The notes under the pieces were generated by a model, which was not told the DNA's origin, made no database searches, and saw only the letters and a list, made by a program, of their open reading frames with translations. Shown one piece after another: positions 25,309-33,987 of a stretch of 64,000 bases of DNA; within the stretch, counting starts at the first letter, position 1; each line of letters opens with the position of its first letter. Position numbers and translations under genes: made by a program. The stretch is from Clostridiales bacterium (GTDB taxonomy: Bacteria; Bacillota; Clostridia; Saccharofermentanales; Saccharofermentanaceae): positions 186,001-250,000 of the forward strand of contig JAFZBN010000018.1 in assembly GCA_017561715.1 (NCBI GenBank), read 5' to 3'.

Positions 25309-25685
25309 AGTTCCGACTCCATCTCCGTTCTTTTTCTGTCAATGATGACGCTCATGTAGTCAAAGTCACCGTCGATCGGAGCTTTCGGCTTCTGGATCTC
25401 GCAGGAGACCTCGTCCACCATGGAAAAAGCACGCATGATCTTCACGATGATCTGATAGGCCATGTACTCGATCAGATCGACGGAAGTTGTTTCCACATAG
25501 TTTTTGACCATGGAAAAGACCTTGCCGTAATCGACCGTATCGGAAAGTTTGTCGGTCTTACATCCCGGGATGTCGGAACATGTCAGGGTAAGCGTGATGA
25601 CGAAATCCTGGCCGTCTTTCTTCTCTTCAGGAAGGACGCCCGAGAAGCTTCGAAAACGCATGTTTTTCAATACGATCTTATCCAT
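25305..25685 (-). CDS. folB: Dihydroneopterin aldolase
   Basis: A 126-residue enzyme of the tunnelling fold that converts dihydroneopterin to hydroxymethyl-dihydropterin and glycolaldehyde. Family features: VLKNMRFRSFSGVLPEEK at the start, the DTVDYGKVFSMV segment, the conserved Glu in LIEYMAYQI and the lysine in EIQKPKAPI near residue 99. It overlaps folP by 8 bp and folK by 4 bp. Confidence 0.94.
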   Translation of the reverse strand: MDKIVLKNMRFRSFSGVLPEEKKDGQDFVITLTLTCSDIPGCKTDKLSDTVDYGKVFSMVKNYVETTSVDLIEYMAYQIIVKIMRAFSMVDEVSCEIQKPKAPIDGDFDYMSVIIDRKRTEMESEL

Positions 25686-26541
25686 TTTCCGCCCCTTTCA
25701 TCGCCAGGTACATCTTCAGTGCCGTGCAGGATTCAAATACATTATGCACACGTACGCAGGCAGCTTTTTTCTCCTGGCAGAAGATCGAAACGGCAGCGGT
25801 TCCCGCGTCTCTCTGAACTGCCGGAACGCCATTTAAGATCTCGCCGACGAAGCGCTTTCTCGAAGGTCCGATCAGAAGCGGATAGCCCTTTTCCTGGATC
25901 TTCGGGATCGCGGCCAAAAGCTCGAGTGCTTCCTTGGTGTCGGTGCCGAATCCGATGCCCGGGTCAAAAAGGATCGTGTCCTTGGCGATACCGGCCTTCT
26001 CTGCAACAGCCGCGCTCTTTTCGAAATAGCGGAGGCAGTCGTCTACGATACCGCCTTCTCTTCTAAAGATCTTCTCATTGGTGTAGTTGGCCATGATGAC
26101 CACGCCGGCCTTATATTCGGCTACGACCTCGGCCATGCCGGGATCGTAAAGAAGGCCCCAGACATCGTTGATGATGTCCGCGCCGAACTTTAAGGCTTCT
26201 CTTGCGGTCTTGCTCTTATAGGTGTCGATCGAGATCGGGAGATCCACCGCGTCGCGGATGATCTTCAGCGCCGGGATCAAACGGGACAGCTCCTCGTCGG
26301 CAGAGATCATCTCGGAACCGGGACGGGTGCTTTCTGCGCCGATATCCAGAAGATCCGCGCCATCCTCGACCAGTTCCTTGGCGCGAAGGAGCGCGTGCTC
26401 CGGCGTGTAGAAATTGCCGCCGTCGGAAAAAGAATCCGGCGTTACGTTAAGGATGCCCATCAGAAGGATCCTGTCCTTATAAGAAAGCGATCCGTTCCGG
26501 ATGGTCCATGAAAAAGCAGAAGGCTGAACTTCAGTATCCAT
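25678..26541 (-). CDS. folP: Dihydropteroate synthase
   Basis: A 287-residue TIM-barrel enzyme that joins hydroxymethyl-dihydropterin pyrophosphate to p-aminobenzoate, the sulfonamide target. Conserved loops are present: MGILNVTPDSFSDGG, DIGAESTRPG, ISIDTYKS, DIINDVWG, LFDPGIGFG and GPSRKRFVGEI. An AAGGAG site lies seven bases before the ATG. It follows folE by 18 bp. A short N-terminal extension of about 25 residues precedes the family core. Confidence 0.96.
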   Translation of the reverse strand: MDTEVQPSAFSWTIRNGSLSYKDRILLMGILNVTPDSFSDGGNFYTPEHALLRAKELVEDGADLLDIGAESTRPGSEMISADEELSRLIPALKIIRDAVDLPISIDTYKSKTAREALKFGADIINDVWGLLYDPGMAEVVAEYKAGVVIMANYTNEKIFRREGGIVDDCLRYFEKSAAVAEKAGIAKDTILFDPGIGFGTDTKEALELLAAIPKIQEKGYPLLIGPSRKRFVGEILNGVPAVQRDAGTAAVSIFCQEKKAACVRVHNVFESCTALKMYLAMKGAENG

Positions 26542-26559
26542 CTAACTTCTCCTTTTGCC

Positions 26560-27180
26560 TCAAATGATATTCCTCGGACGGTTGATGAGGGCCAGAGCCT
26601 CCGCGCGCGTCCTTGCGTCCGAACGGCAGCCGCCGCGCATCGCGGATGTGACGGTCTTAGAGCCCGGTTTTCTGATGCCGCGCATCGTCATGCAGAGGTG
26701 CTCGGCTTCAAGTACGACGCAGACGGACATCGCGTCGACCGCCTTCTGGATCGTGTCGGCGATCTCGGATGTAAGCCTTTCCTGAAGCTGGGGCTTACGG
26801 GACAGCGTATCCACGATACGCGCTACCTTCGAAAGTCCCAGGATCTTGCCGTTTCTCGGAACATATACGACGTGTGCTTTTCCGTGGAAAGGCAGAAGAT
26901 GGTGCTCACACATGGAGTAGAACGGGATATCGCCGATCAGGATCATCTCGTCGTTATCCGACGTGAAGGTCTTGATGTCCTTGCTGATATCTCTGTGCAG
27001 TCCGGAAAAGACCTCGCCGTACATTCTCGCCACACGATTCGGTGTCTCGACAAGTCCCTCTCTGTCCGGATCCTCGCCGACGGCGATCAGGATCTCTCGA
27101 ACTGCTTTTTCGATCCGCTCGAGGTCCATGCCCTTCCGGCTCTCCTCCGGTACGCGGAAATCGTCATCGTAATTGCTCAT
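26560..27180 (-). CDS. folE: GTP cyclohydrolase I
   Basis: A 206-residue enzyme making dihydroneopterin triphosphate from GTP, the first step of folate synthesis. Zinc ligands lie in [10 protein letters not shown] and in [11 protein letters not shown]; the [10 protein letters not shown] and [11 protein letters not shown] family blocks are intact. The first 18 residues are a variable tail. It starts 15 bp after the AraC-type gene, so the folate genes may be co-transcribed with the regulator and the pseudo-esterase upstream. Confidence 0.96.
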   Translation of the reverse strand: MSNYDDDFRVPEESRKGMDLERIEKAVREILIAVGEDPDREGLVETPNRVARMYGEVFSGLHRDISKDIKTFTSDNDEMILIGDIPFYSMCEHHLLPFHGKAHVVYVPRNGKILGLSKVARIVDTLSRKPQLQERLTSEIADTIQKAVDAMSVCVVLEAEHLCMTMRGIRKPGSKTVTSAMRGGCRSDARTRAEALALINRPRNII

Positions 27181-27195
27181 TCTTACTCGCTCTCC

Positions 27196-28191
27196 TTATT
27201 TTGTGTACTTATGTCTGTATTCCATGGGCGTCATGCCCTTCTGTTTTCTGAATGCCACGTTGAAACGCTGGGGACTACTGAAGCCCACCTGCGTCGCGAT
27301 ACCGCTGACCTTGATCTCTTTCTGCGTCAGGAGGCGGCAAGCCGCTTCGATACGGATCTGCATGAGATAGTTCATCGGGCTGATGCCGAATTCATCGCGA
27401 AAAGCTCTGGTAAAGTAACCCTGGCTCAAGAAGACATACGCCGCCGTTTCCGCAACGGTCACGCCGCGGTCGTAGTTCTCATCGAGATAGTCTCTGGCGA
27501 TAAGAACGAGTTCTCTGGCCTTGCCGTTTTTGACGCGAAGGCTCTCCTCCCACTCTTCTCGAAGCGCTCGGGAAAGCGTGATCAGAAGTTCCATGGTCAG
27601 AAGTTGCATCATCATGTCCTTTGCGTACATATCCGAACGGCTCTCGCGCATGATGCGCTCGGCCAGAACGCCGATCGCCTGACGGGATTTACCGGAGATG
27701 ATCAGGTAGTTGCTGCCGTCACCTACGGCGCTTTCGCCCTGGGCAAAATCCAGGAAGTTTTCAAGAGAAAGTGTCGCGACGTTTTCCTGAAGGAAAGGCA
27801 CCGTCGGGCCGCCTCTTAATCGGCCGTTGGCCATCGGCTGGGTATCCGAAGGTTTCGAAAGCAGCGCCTGCTGTGCCTTGGAGATATCGGAAGAAAAACC
27901 GAAGTAAAGAACGACCATATCGGCAGGACCCTCCACGACACGTACGGAGTGCATGACCTGCGGACGGATGATCAATGTCATTCCTTTGGTCACCGAAACG
28001 GTCTTTCCGTTGATGACGAATTCGCACTTGCCTCTTCTCAAATAAAGAAGCTCATGAGAGGTGTGACGGCTGGCCGTCGGAAACGGCGTAGATGTCTCGT
28101 AACAATGTTCCGCGCCTTCGAAAACGACCGGTATCGAGCCTGAGGATTCCAGTAGACTTTTTTCAAATGCCGGCAGAAGATCTTCGACCAT
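27196..28191 (-). CDS. AraC-family regulator with cupin sensor
   Basis: A 331-residue transcription factor. The N-terminal half contains a cupin-like sensor (HTSHELLYLRRGKCEFVINGK, then LIIRPQVMHSV). The C-terminal 100 residues form the double helix-turn-helix AraC domain (VTVAETAAYVFLSQGYFTRAF and IKVSGIATQVGFSSPQRFNVAF, ending GMTPMEYR). The ligand is probably a sugar, as in most regulators of this layout, but is unknown. It is 28 bp after the large sialate-esterase-like gene, a likely target or functional partner. Confidence 0.92.
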   Translation of the reverse strand: MVEDLLPAFEKSLLESSGSIPVVFEGAEHCYETSTPFPTASRHTSHELLYLRRGKCEFVINGKTVSVTKGMTLIIRPQVMHSVRVVEGPADMVVLYFGFSSDISKAQQALLSKPSDTQPMANGRLRGGPTVPFLQENVATLSLENFLDFAQGESAVGDGSNYLIISGKSRQAIGVLAERIMRESRSDMYAKDMMMQLLTMELLITLSRALREEWEESLRVKNGKARELVLIARDYLDENYDRGVTVAETAAYVFLSQGYFTRAFRDEFGISPMNYLMQIRIEAACRLLTQKEIKVSGIATQVGFSSPQRFNVAFRKQKGMTPMEYRHKYTK

Positions 28192-28219
28192 GCTTTATGC
28201 CCCCCTTCTTGTCTTTCGC

Positions 28220-30574
28220 TTACGGCAGGAACCGGATGTTATCGATATAGATCGCTCCGGAACGCTGTCTGTCAAAAATAGTGAATACGAGATTGTTGAT
28301 CTCCATGTCATCAAAAGATGCCCAGTTCAGTGTGATCGTCTGCCACCTAAGTCCGATCTGGATCGTCGCTTCCCCGCGGAAGCCCGTGATCTGCATCGTC
28401 TTTTCGCACTGATCCGGATTAAAGATATCCAGGCAGATCCTTCTTGCCTTCGAGAACTTAAGAGGCGCCATGACGGACGCATAGGAAAGCACCGGTCCGA
28501 ATGACAGAAGGCTGTTTTCCGGTTCGTACTCGATACGAAGCGAAGCCGCGCCCTGCGTCTTATTCATGACCTCACGGAAGATCGTTGCTTTACCCTTGGT
28601 GATCTGATAGGTCTCGAGTTTTTCAAAATCACTGTCCCAGGTCTTTTTACCCGTAAAGGTGATGTCTTCGCACGCCGTAAAGGTCAGATCCGGGCAGTAC
28701 TCGGACGGGATCTTGTCGAAACGAAACGGCAGTACCGGAAGATCGATACGGTTTCTGAATGTCGCCTGATGCGGGATCGGCGCGTAACCGTAGGTAACGC
28801 CTACCGGATCGAGGACATCGTCGTTCCAGACCATGACACGGACACCGTGAAGGATCCTTGCCTGCGCCGGAACATATACGCGGCTCTCGTCACAGACGGA
28901 GAAGCCTCGAAGTACGGATTCATTTTCGGAAAGACGCAGACCGTCGACCGTGTTGTCGAAAGAAAGCATGACTTTATTTCCGATCACCTCGACACCGACG
29001 CATTCCGGAGAGGAAGCCGGCATCTTCGGCGTAAAGTGAAGTCCCAGGGCGATACAGGAAAGTCTTCGACCGATCGTAAAGGAAACGGCCTTATCCGGGA
29101 TCAAAAGGTCATGCTGACCTAAGATACCGATCGGCATCGGGAATCTTCTTCTGATCGCGCAGAGTCTTTCGTTGAACTCGACATGACGGAACGGCTCCTC
29201 CGGATCCATCGCGTCCGGATGCAGTTGCGTAATGATAAACGACGGTACCTGGTTCTTGTCTTCGATCTCGCGCGGACCGAATACACGGGCCAGATCGATA
29301 AGGAGCTGGCGGACCATCGTGGAATAGAGGTTTCCGATCTGCGCGTCGGAAGCGTCCGGCGCGAAAACGATACCACGGATACTGGTGTCGCAAAGCGGCG
29401 CCAGGCGGTGGTTAAAGAATACGCTCATCATGTCGGAAGGTCCGACGAGCGGGCGGTGTGCCGCCTCGGATACGAGAGTATCGGTCATGACCGTCTCGGC
29501 CGACGGGATGATGGAGTTCAGAAGATCGAGATTGTTCTTCTTCTCGAAATGCTTAAGTTCCTCCGTCGGGAAAGAAAGCGGCGGTTCATCGTCGTTTTCT
29601 TCCGAAGCGGTATCGGCCTCGACAGGTTCTTTTTCCGTATCTTCAGGAGTCTCGGTCTCCTCGGATTTCTGGCCGCCCTTTTGGTCTTCAAAGGCAAGCG
29701 CGCCCTCCGGATCGATCGGGACATCGACCTTCTCTTCGTCTTCGAAAACGAAGGACTCTTCGGATGTATCGTCGTCTTCTTTTAAGATATCGCCGGTCTT
29801 GATCGCGTCCTTCTTTTCGGAAAGACGGGCAATGTTCGCGCGCCATCCCTCTTCATCGAAATAGAGGTTTCTTTCTTCAAGATACTCACGGATCGCGTCG
29901 TTGCCGTCGATACTCTCGTGGGAGATCCAACGGTAGATCGGCGCATATTCTTCTGCGAGATCTAAGATACCGACCGGGTAGTGGAGCTGCTCCGCCAGGT
30001 GATACGCGTAGGAAAAAGCCACGGACGAAACGCTGGCGAGTTCTTTTGTATCACGGATACGGATCCACTTAGTGTCATCGATCGTAAAGATCGGATCGTA
30101 AGAGAGCTTTTCGATATCATCAAGCGTGCCTTTCTTCGGCGAATAGAAACGCAGAAGCGGCATGACATCTTTCTTAAGAGGTGTACGCGGCGCGGCCGTT
30201 TCCGCGATCGAAGCCGCAAAAGGCTTTCCGCCGAACATGACCCAGACATCGCCGCATCGGCAGTCTTCAATGGTCACCTGCTCGGTGAGGCTATGGAACA
30301 CCAAGGTATAGGCGTCGGTAGAGGATCGGTAAGGCGGCATCGTGAACTGGAAGGATCCGTCCTCATCGGAGACCGTCTCCAGACTTAAGATGACACCGTA
30401 ATCCGTATCGAGCTTGGAAACCTTACGTCCGTCCGTCGGGTCCTTCATGACCTCCAGCGTGACAGGGACCGAGGGAGAACTGATCTTTCCTCTCAAAATG
30501 ATCGGAACACCCTGCTGAAAGACCATGCCCGGAGAGATCCAGGACGGAAGACGTATATCATTCAATTGCGCCAT
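28220..30574 (-). CDS. Sialate O-acetylesterase-like protein lacking catalytic Ser and His; cytosolic pseudoenzyme candidate
   Basis: A 784-residue protein with no signal peptide. The N-terminal strands (ISPGMVFQQGVPIILRGK), the GDVW turn and the segment HYPVGILDLAEEYAPIYRWIS follow the layout of the sialate O-acetylesterase (SGNH-type) family. The GQSN nucleophile motif reads GGKP here (residues 115-118), and the C-terminal DxHP block reads DLLIPDKAVSFTIGRRL near 488, so both the Ser and the His of the active site are missing. A very acidic insertion (about 265-335) separates the two halves. The last 165 residues look like a jelly-roll carbohydrate-binding domain (ends AIYIDNIRFLP). It may bind carbohydrate or act as a scaffold rather than hydrolyse esters (inference). 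AAAGGTG lies before the ATG. It is first in the unit with the AraC gene. Confidence 0.75.
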   Translation of the reverse strand: MAQLNDIRLPSWISPGMVFQQGVPIILRGKISSPSVPVTLEVMKDPTDGRKVSKLDTDYGVILSLETVSDEDGSFQFTMPPYRSSTDAYTLVFHSLTEQVTIEDCRCGDVWVMFGGKPFAASIAETAAPRTPLKKDVMPLLRFYSPKKGTLDDIEKLSYDPIFTIDDTKWIRIRDTKELASVSSVAFSYAYHLAEQLHYPVGILDLAEEYAPIYRWISHESIDGNDAIREYLEERNLYFDEEGWRANIARLSEKKDAIKTGDILKEDDDTSEESFVFEDEEKVDVPIDPEGALAFEDQKGGQKSEETETPEDTEKEPVEADTASEENDDEPPLSFPTEELKHFEKKNNLDLLNSIIPSAETVMTDTLVSEAAHRPLVGPSDMMSVFFNHRLAPLCDTSIRGIVFAPDASDAQIGNLYSTMVRQLLIDLARVFGPREIEDKNQVPSFIITQLHPDAMDPEEPFRHVEFNERLCAIRRRFPMPIGILGQHDLLIPDKAVSFTIGRRLSCIALGLHFTPKMPASSPECVGVEVIGNKVMLSFDNTVDGLRLSENESVLRGFSVCDESRVYVPAQARILHGVRVMVWNDDVLDPVGVTYGYAPIPHQATFRNRIDLPVLPFRFDKIPSEYCPDLTFTACEDITFTGKKTWDSDFEKLETYQITKGKATIFREVMNKTQGAASLRIEYEPENSLLSFGPVLSYASVMAPLKFSKARRICLDIFNPDQCEKTMQITGFRGEATIQIGLRWQTITLNWASFDDMEINNLVFTIFDRQRSGAIYIDNIRFLP

Positions 30575-30612
30575 AAAAACGACACCTTTCCAAATTAACT
30601 CATTTGAACTCT

Positions 30613-30618
30613 ATTATA
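30613..30618 (-). promoter_or_regulatory. -10 box before the pseudo-esterase gene
   Basis: A perfect minus-strand TATAAT 39 bases before the ATG. No convincing -35 box is visible at 17 bases, so an activator such as the neighbouring AraC protein could be needed. Confidence 0.45.
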
Positions 30619-30730
30619 CGATAAAATCTGCTTTTCGCATATGAACGAATATATATGAAACAAAAGAATAATGTGTCTGCTATGTTCGGCACATTTCCCC
30701 TTCTTCCTTTGACATTTCCGGGCTTTCGTT

Positions 30731-30756
30731 TACTGATATATCAGTACGCTTATAAG
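30731..30756 (+). promoter_or_regulatory. Promoter with 16-bp palindrome before the small XRE regulator
   Basis: The perfect palindrome TACTGATATATCAGTA (30731-30746) covers the -35 region, and TATAAG (30751-30756) is the -10 box. The XRE gene starts 43 bases later. A palindrome covering the promoter of a small HTH gene is the usual sign of negative autoregulation. Confidence 0.6.
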
Positions 30757-30798
30757 ATAAAACCAGAAAGTAAATAGAATAGAAAGGAGGTGTCGAAC

Positions 30799-31059
30799 AT
30801 GGACGAATCCAAGGTCATCGGAAACGCGATCCGCACGATCCGAAGAGAAAAAGAGCTTTCCCAGTTTTCCGTCGCCCAAAGATCGGGAGTGAACCTGTCC
30901 TACTACTGCAAGCTCGAGCGCGGCGAAGCCAATCCCTCCATACGAAAGCTCTACGCGATACTTCGCGCCCTTGGCGTTTCGCCCGTCCAGTTCAGTGAGC
31001 TGGTCGTTCTGGAATCGGAGTATCTGCTGGTGTCGGTGGACAGTCGGATCGCTTCGTAA
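30799..31059 (+). CDS. Small XRE-family HTH regulator
   Basis: An 86-residue single-domain DNA-binding protein. The helix-turn-helix (IRTIRREKELSQFSVAQRSG, then NLSYYCKLERGEANPSI) covers residues about 6-62, and a short C-terminal tail may dimerise. The start at 30799 has a perfect AAAGGAGGTG site; a GTG at 30790 inside that site is not used. A 16-bp palindrome over its promoter suggests autorepression. It stands alone between two divergent groups, with the next gene 103 bp further on, and its other targets are unknown. Confidence 0.9.
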   Translation: MDESKVIGNAIRTIRREKELSQFSVAQRSGVNLSYYCKLERGEANPSIRKLYAILRALGVSPVQFSELVVLESEYLLVSVDSRIAS

Positions 31060-31162
31060 AAGATATCAATATTTTGACCAAATTATTCCGTTTTTTTGTT
31101 TTTCATGGTATTCTTAAGTAGTTGAAATACTAAATTCTTGAGGATAGGAAGCGATACCGGTC

Positions 31163-32110
31163 ATGCTGCCACAGAATGTCGAAAATAACGGAAAAGCGCT
31201 TTACGAGGACCTTCACAGAGAAAACCTCGGTGGCGCTACAGCATCTTGCCTTCACTTTTTGGAAGACGGCAACGCCTGCCGTGAGATCGTTCCTCATTAT
31301 CACGATTTTGTCGAGATCATTTACGGGATCCGCGGCAGGTTTTCTGCGTCCATGGCCGACCGCGACGTCGAGGTCAACGAAGGAGACATGCTCCTGATCA
31401 ACGTCAATGAGATCCACGCGTTCCGTCATTTCGAGCCTTGCGAGTACTACTGCCTGCAGTTCGATCCGACACTCTTCTTCTCTTCCCCGATCTATTCCAC
31501 CGGCGCGAAGTATATCCTGCCATTCATCATGTCCACGGCACACAGCATCGGAAAGAACAGTTCGTATTCACTTCTCGCGAAGAAGGAAGATCTCGAAGGC
31601 ACGAATATTCCGGAGTATATCCGCGACTATCACAAAGAATATACCGAGCGCGCGCCGGGATTTGAGCTGGCGATCCGCGCCGACATCTGCCGTATTTTCC
31701 TTTGGTACTTAAGAAGAATGGAAGAAAACGGCATTTCCATGTACGGAAACTCCAACATCCGCGCGGAAGACATCGTACGCTTAAATGCCGTTCTGGATTA
31801 TATCCATGAGAACTATATGCAGCCGGTACTGGCCGAAAAGATGGCGAAGATGTGCAACATGAGTTACAGCTATTTTTCCCGTTTCTTCCGTCACGCGCTG
31901 GGGCAGACTTTTTCGGACTATCTTCTTTATGTCCGTCTGACAGAAGCCGAAAAGCTCCTGATCACGACATCAAAGAGCATCAGTCAGATCGCGCTGGATA
32001 CGGGATTCAGCACTTCCAGCTATTTCATTACACAGTTTAAGAAACACAGGCATATCACGCCAAAGCAGTTAAAGCAGAAGATCGCTTCTTCGGAAGGTCC
32101 CGAAGTCTGA
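31163..32110 (+). CDS. AraC-family regulator with cupin sensor
   Basis: A 315-residue transcription factor. The N-terminal half has an AraC-type cupin (IVPHYHDFVEIIYGIRG, then LLINVNEIHAFRHFEPCEYY). The C-terminal about 100 residues carry the double helix-turn-helix (PVLAEKMAKMCNMSYSYFSRF and ISQIALDTGFSTSSYFITQF, ending ITPKQLK). It probably responds to a carbohydrate, but no sugar gene is adjacent. Its stop codon directly touches the stop codon of the convergent deoR-type gene (TGATCA), leaving no space for a separate terminator. Confidence 0.92.
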   Translation: MLPQNVENNGKALYEDLHRENLGGATASCLHFLEDGNACREIVPHYHDFVEIIYGIRGRFSASMADRDVEVNEGDMLLINVNEIHAFRHFEPCEYYCLQFDPTLFFSSPIYSTGAKYILPFIMSTAHSIGKNSSYSLLAKKEDLEGTNIPEYIRDYHKEYTERAPGFELAIRADICRIFLWYLRRMEENGISMYGNSNIRAEDIVRLNAVLDYIHENYMQPVLAEKMAKMCNMSYSYFSRFFRHALGQTFSDYLLYVRLTEAEKLLITTSKSISQIALDTGFSTSSYFITQFKKHRHITPKQLKQKIASSEGPEV

Positions 32111-32887
32111 TCACATCGGAGCAATTACCAGATCGATACCAAAGTCACGGATCTCTTGCGCAAGCTTGGGATCTATTCTTTCGTCCGTAATGAGAACGTC
32201 GATCCTTTCGGCGGGAATAAAGGACGATGTCGAATCCTGCTCTAATTTTGTGGAGTCGACTAAAGCCACGATGCGCTTACACTTTTCCGCAAAGCGCTTT
32301 TTAAGTTCGAGTTCGTAGAAATTATGTCCGGTAAGACCGGAAGTCAGGGAAAAACCGTTTCCGGATACGAAGTAGCTGTCACCGCTGATCCTTCTCAACA
32401 TCTCTTCGCAGAGAAGACCTTCGATGGCGCCGCTGTGCGGACGAAGAACACCGCCGACCAAAACGGTACGGAAGTTACTGTTTCTCTGGATCTCCATGGC
32501 GGTATGGATACCGTTCGTGACGATCGTGATGTTTTCGAGGTTGTTGATATAAGGGATCATGTGATAGGTCGTGGAGCTCGCGTCGATGAAGATCGTCTCA
32601 CCTTCGTGAACGAACTTCGCCGCTTCTCTTCCGATCGCCTGCTTTTCGGCAACACACATGACCGAACGGAGCATGTAGTTCTCCGGGTTGGAAGACTGCT
32701 TAACGGAATCGGAGATCCTTGCACCGCCGTGAAAACGTACGATCGCGCCTTCACGCTCTAAGTCACGAAGGTCAGATCGGATGGTCGCGCCGGTAACGCC
32801 TAAACTGGTCTGAAGATCCGTTGTGGAAACACGGGTCTCCTTCTCCAGGATTTCCAGGATCTTTTTTCTTCTGTCGACATTGATCAT
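32111..32887 (-). CDS. DeoR/GlpR-family transcriptional regulator
   Basis: A 258-residue repressor. The N-terminal winged helix-turn-helix (RRKKILEILEKETRVSTTDL, then LGVTGATIRSDLRDLEREG) spans about 5-57. The C-terminal DeoRC sugar-phosphate-binding domain has IFIDASSTTYHMIPY and GNGFSLTSGLT landmarks. Effectors of this family are usually phosphorylated sugars. It is monocistronic with its own promoter (32926-32954), which carries three TTTCAT repeats at exact 10-bp steps upstream and a TTTCT/AGAAA inverted repeat downstream, pointing to autoregulation. No sugar operon is adjacent. Confidence 0.93.
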   Translation of the reverse strand: MINVDRRKKILEILEKETRVSTTDLQTSLGVTGATIRSDLRDLEREGAIVRFHGGARISDSVKQSSNPENYMLRSVMCVAEKQAIGREAAKFVHEGETIFIDASSTTYHMIPYINNLENITIVTNGIHTAMEIQRNSNFRTVLVGGVLRPHSGAIEGLLCEEMLRRISGDSYFVSGNGFSLTSGLTGHNFYELELKKRFAEKCKRIVALVDSTKLEQDSTSSFIPAERIDVLITDERIDPKLAQEIRDFGIDLVIAPM

Positions 32888-32904
32888 TTCTTTTCACTCC
32901 CCGA

Positions 32905-32917
32905 TTTCTATTAGAAA
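32905..32917. repeat. Inverted repeat TTTCT-att-AGAAA in the deoR-type leader
   Basis: A perfect 5-bp inverted repeat with a 3-base spacer lies just after the predicted transcription start of the deoR-type gene and resembles half-sites bound by DeoR-family repressors. Confidence 0.4.
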
Positions 32918-32925
32918 CGAAACCT

Positions 32926-32954
32926 ATATTAAAGAGGAAAAAAAGGCTTGTCAA
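32926..32954 (-). promoter_or_regulatory. Sigma-A promoter of the deoR-type gene
   Basis: Minus-strand TTGACA (32949-32954), 17 bases, TAATAT (32926-32931). This is among the best consensus matches in the window. The start codon follows about 32 bases after the expected transcription start. Confidence 0.75.
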
Positions 32955-32963
32955 TACGATTTC

Positions 32964-32989
32964 TTTCATTTCCTTTCATGTATTTTCAT
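32964..32989. repeat. Three TTTCAT repeats at 10-bp steps upstream of the deoR-type promoter
   Basis: TTTCAT occurs at 32964, 32974 and 32984, exactly one helical turn apart, directly upstream of the -35 box. DeoR-family proteins often use repeated TTTC-type half-sites, so this is a candidate operator. Confidence 0.5.
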
Positions 32990-33018
32990 TTCAGGAAACA
33001 AATGTACAAAAATGACGT

Positions 33019-33897
33019 TTATTTATTCGATTCCCGTCTTTTCAGTTCCTCGGCCATCCATCCGGTCACACCGTTCGGAAGTCTCGGATCCATCGGCGTT
33101 CCGTCCAAAAACATCAGGTTCGACTGTATGCCGTTCATCAGGCAGTGCTGCCCCATCTCAAAACCGAAGTTGATCGATGCGATGCCTTTGTCCGCGTTTC
33201 TTACCCATTCCGGTGTATAGATAAAGCTGTTCTTCATCCTTTCCATACGAGGACGTCTGGCCTCGATCTTTTCGTGACTTACGATCTCATCTTTCAGACC
33301 ATCGGCAAAGAACAGTGTCACGCCGTTTTTCTCCAGTTCGTCCATCACATCGTCATCCGGGATCGCGTCAGTTCCGACGGGAACGAGAACGTCGAACTTA
33401 TCCGGGAAACTTGTGGCCAAGGTAAATGTAAATCTCGCGCCGGCGGAGTTTCCGAGAAGGAACTTCACGCCGACACCTTCCGTGTGCTTGTCGATAAATG
33501 CGTCAATGAGTTTCATGACGGGATCGACATAGGTCTCGTCCCAAAAGCCCGCGCAGCGGCCGTCCTCGAGCTTGTATTCATTGGCGATCGGGATCAGGAT
33601 ATAAGCGCCGCCGAGATCTTCCTGGTATTTATCGGAAGCATAGTACTCCGCGCCGGTATAGTTGATGCAGGTCTCTCCAACGAGGGCATTGGTCGCGCCG
33701 TGCAGGAAGATAAGAAGCGGATAGTTCTTTTCCTTCGGAAACCCATGCTCGGACGGATCGAAGAAATAGTACTTCATACCCGCCGCCTCATCGCTTTTAA
33801 AGCGGTCGAAATACTTGCCTACCTCATATGAGGGTTCACCTGTGATAAAGTCGCCTTCAGGGATCTGATCGATCCAGGAAGCTTTAGAATTTGCCAT
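33019..33897 (-). CDS. Alpha/beta-hydrolase family esterase (PHB-depolymerase-like)
   Basis: A 292-residue cytosolic hydrolase. The oxyanion strand is LLIFLHGATNAL, the nucleophile elbow is GNSAGAR (GxSxG, Ser near 165) and further family landmarks are PVGTDAIPDDDV and the His-containing QHCLMN near the end. No signal peptide is seen. It resembles the esterase/PHB-depolymerase-like group acting on short esters or on acylated sugars; the substrate is unknown. The ATG at 33897 has GAGG ten bases upstream, whereas an ATG at 33906 is too close to it. It is monocistronic, downstream of tRNA-Gln. Confidence 0.82.
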   Translation of the reverse strand: MANSKASWIDQIPEGDFITGEPSYEVGKYFDRFKSDEAAGMKYYFFDPSEHGFPKEKNYPLLIFLHGATNALVGETCINYTGAEYYASDKYQEDLGGAYILIPIANEYKLEDGRCAGFWDETYVDPVMKLIDAFIDKHTEGVGVKFLLGNSAGARFTFTLATSFPDKFDVLVPVGTDAIPDDDVMDELEKNGVTLFFADGLKDEIVSHEKIEARRPRMERMKNSFIYTPEWVRNADKGIASINFGFEMGQHCLMNGIQSNLMFLDGTPMDPRLPNGVTGWMAEELKRRESNK

Positions 33898-33987
33898 AAC
33901 ATCCATGCCTCACTTTTTTCGGATTAGTTTAAAGTATGCACTTTTTTCATGGCGTTGAACAGAGGTTTATACCGAAGGTAAAAGAAA

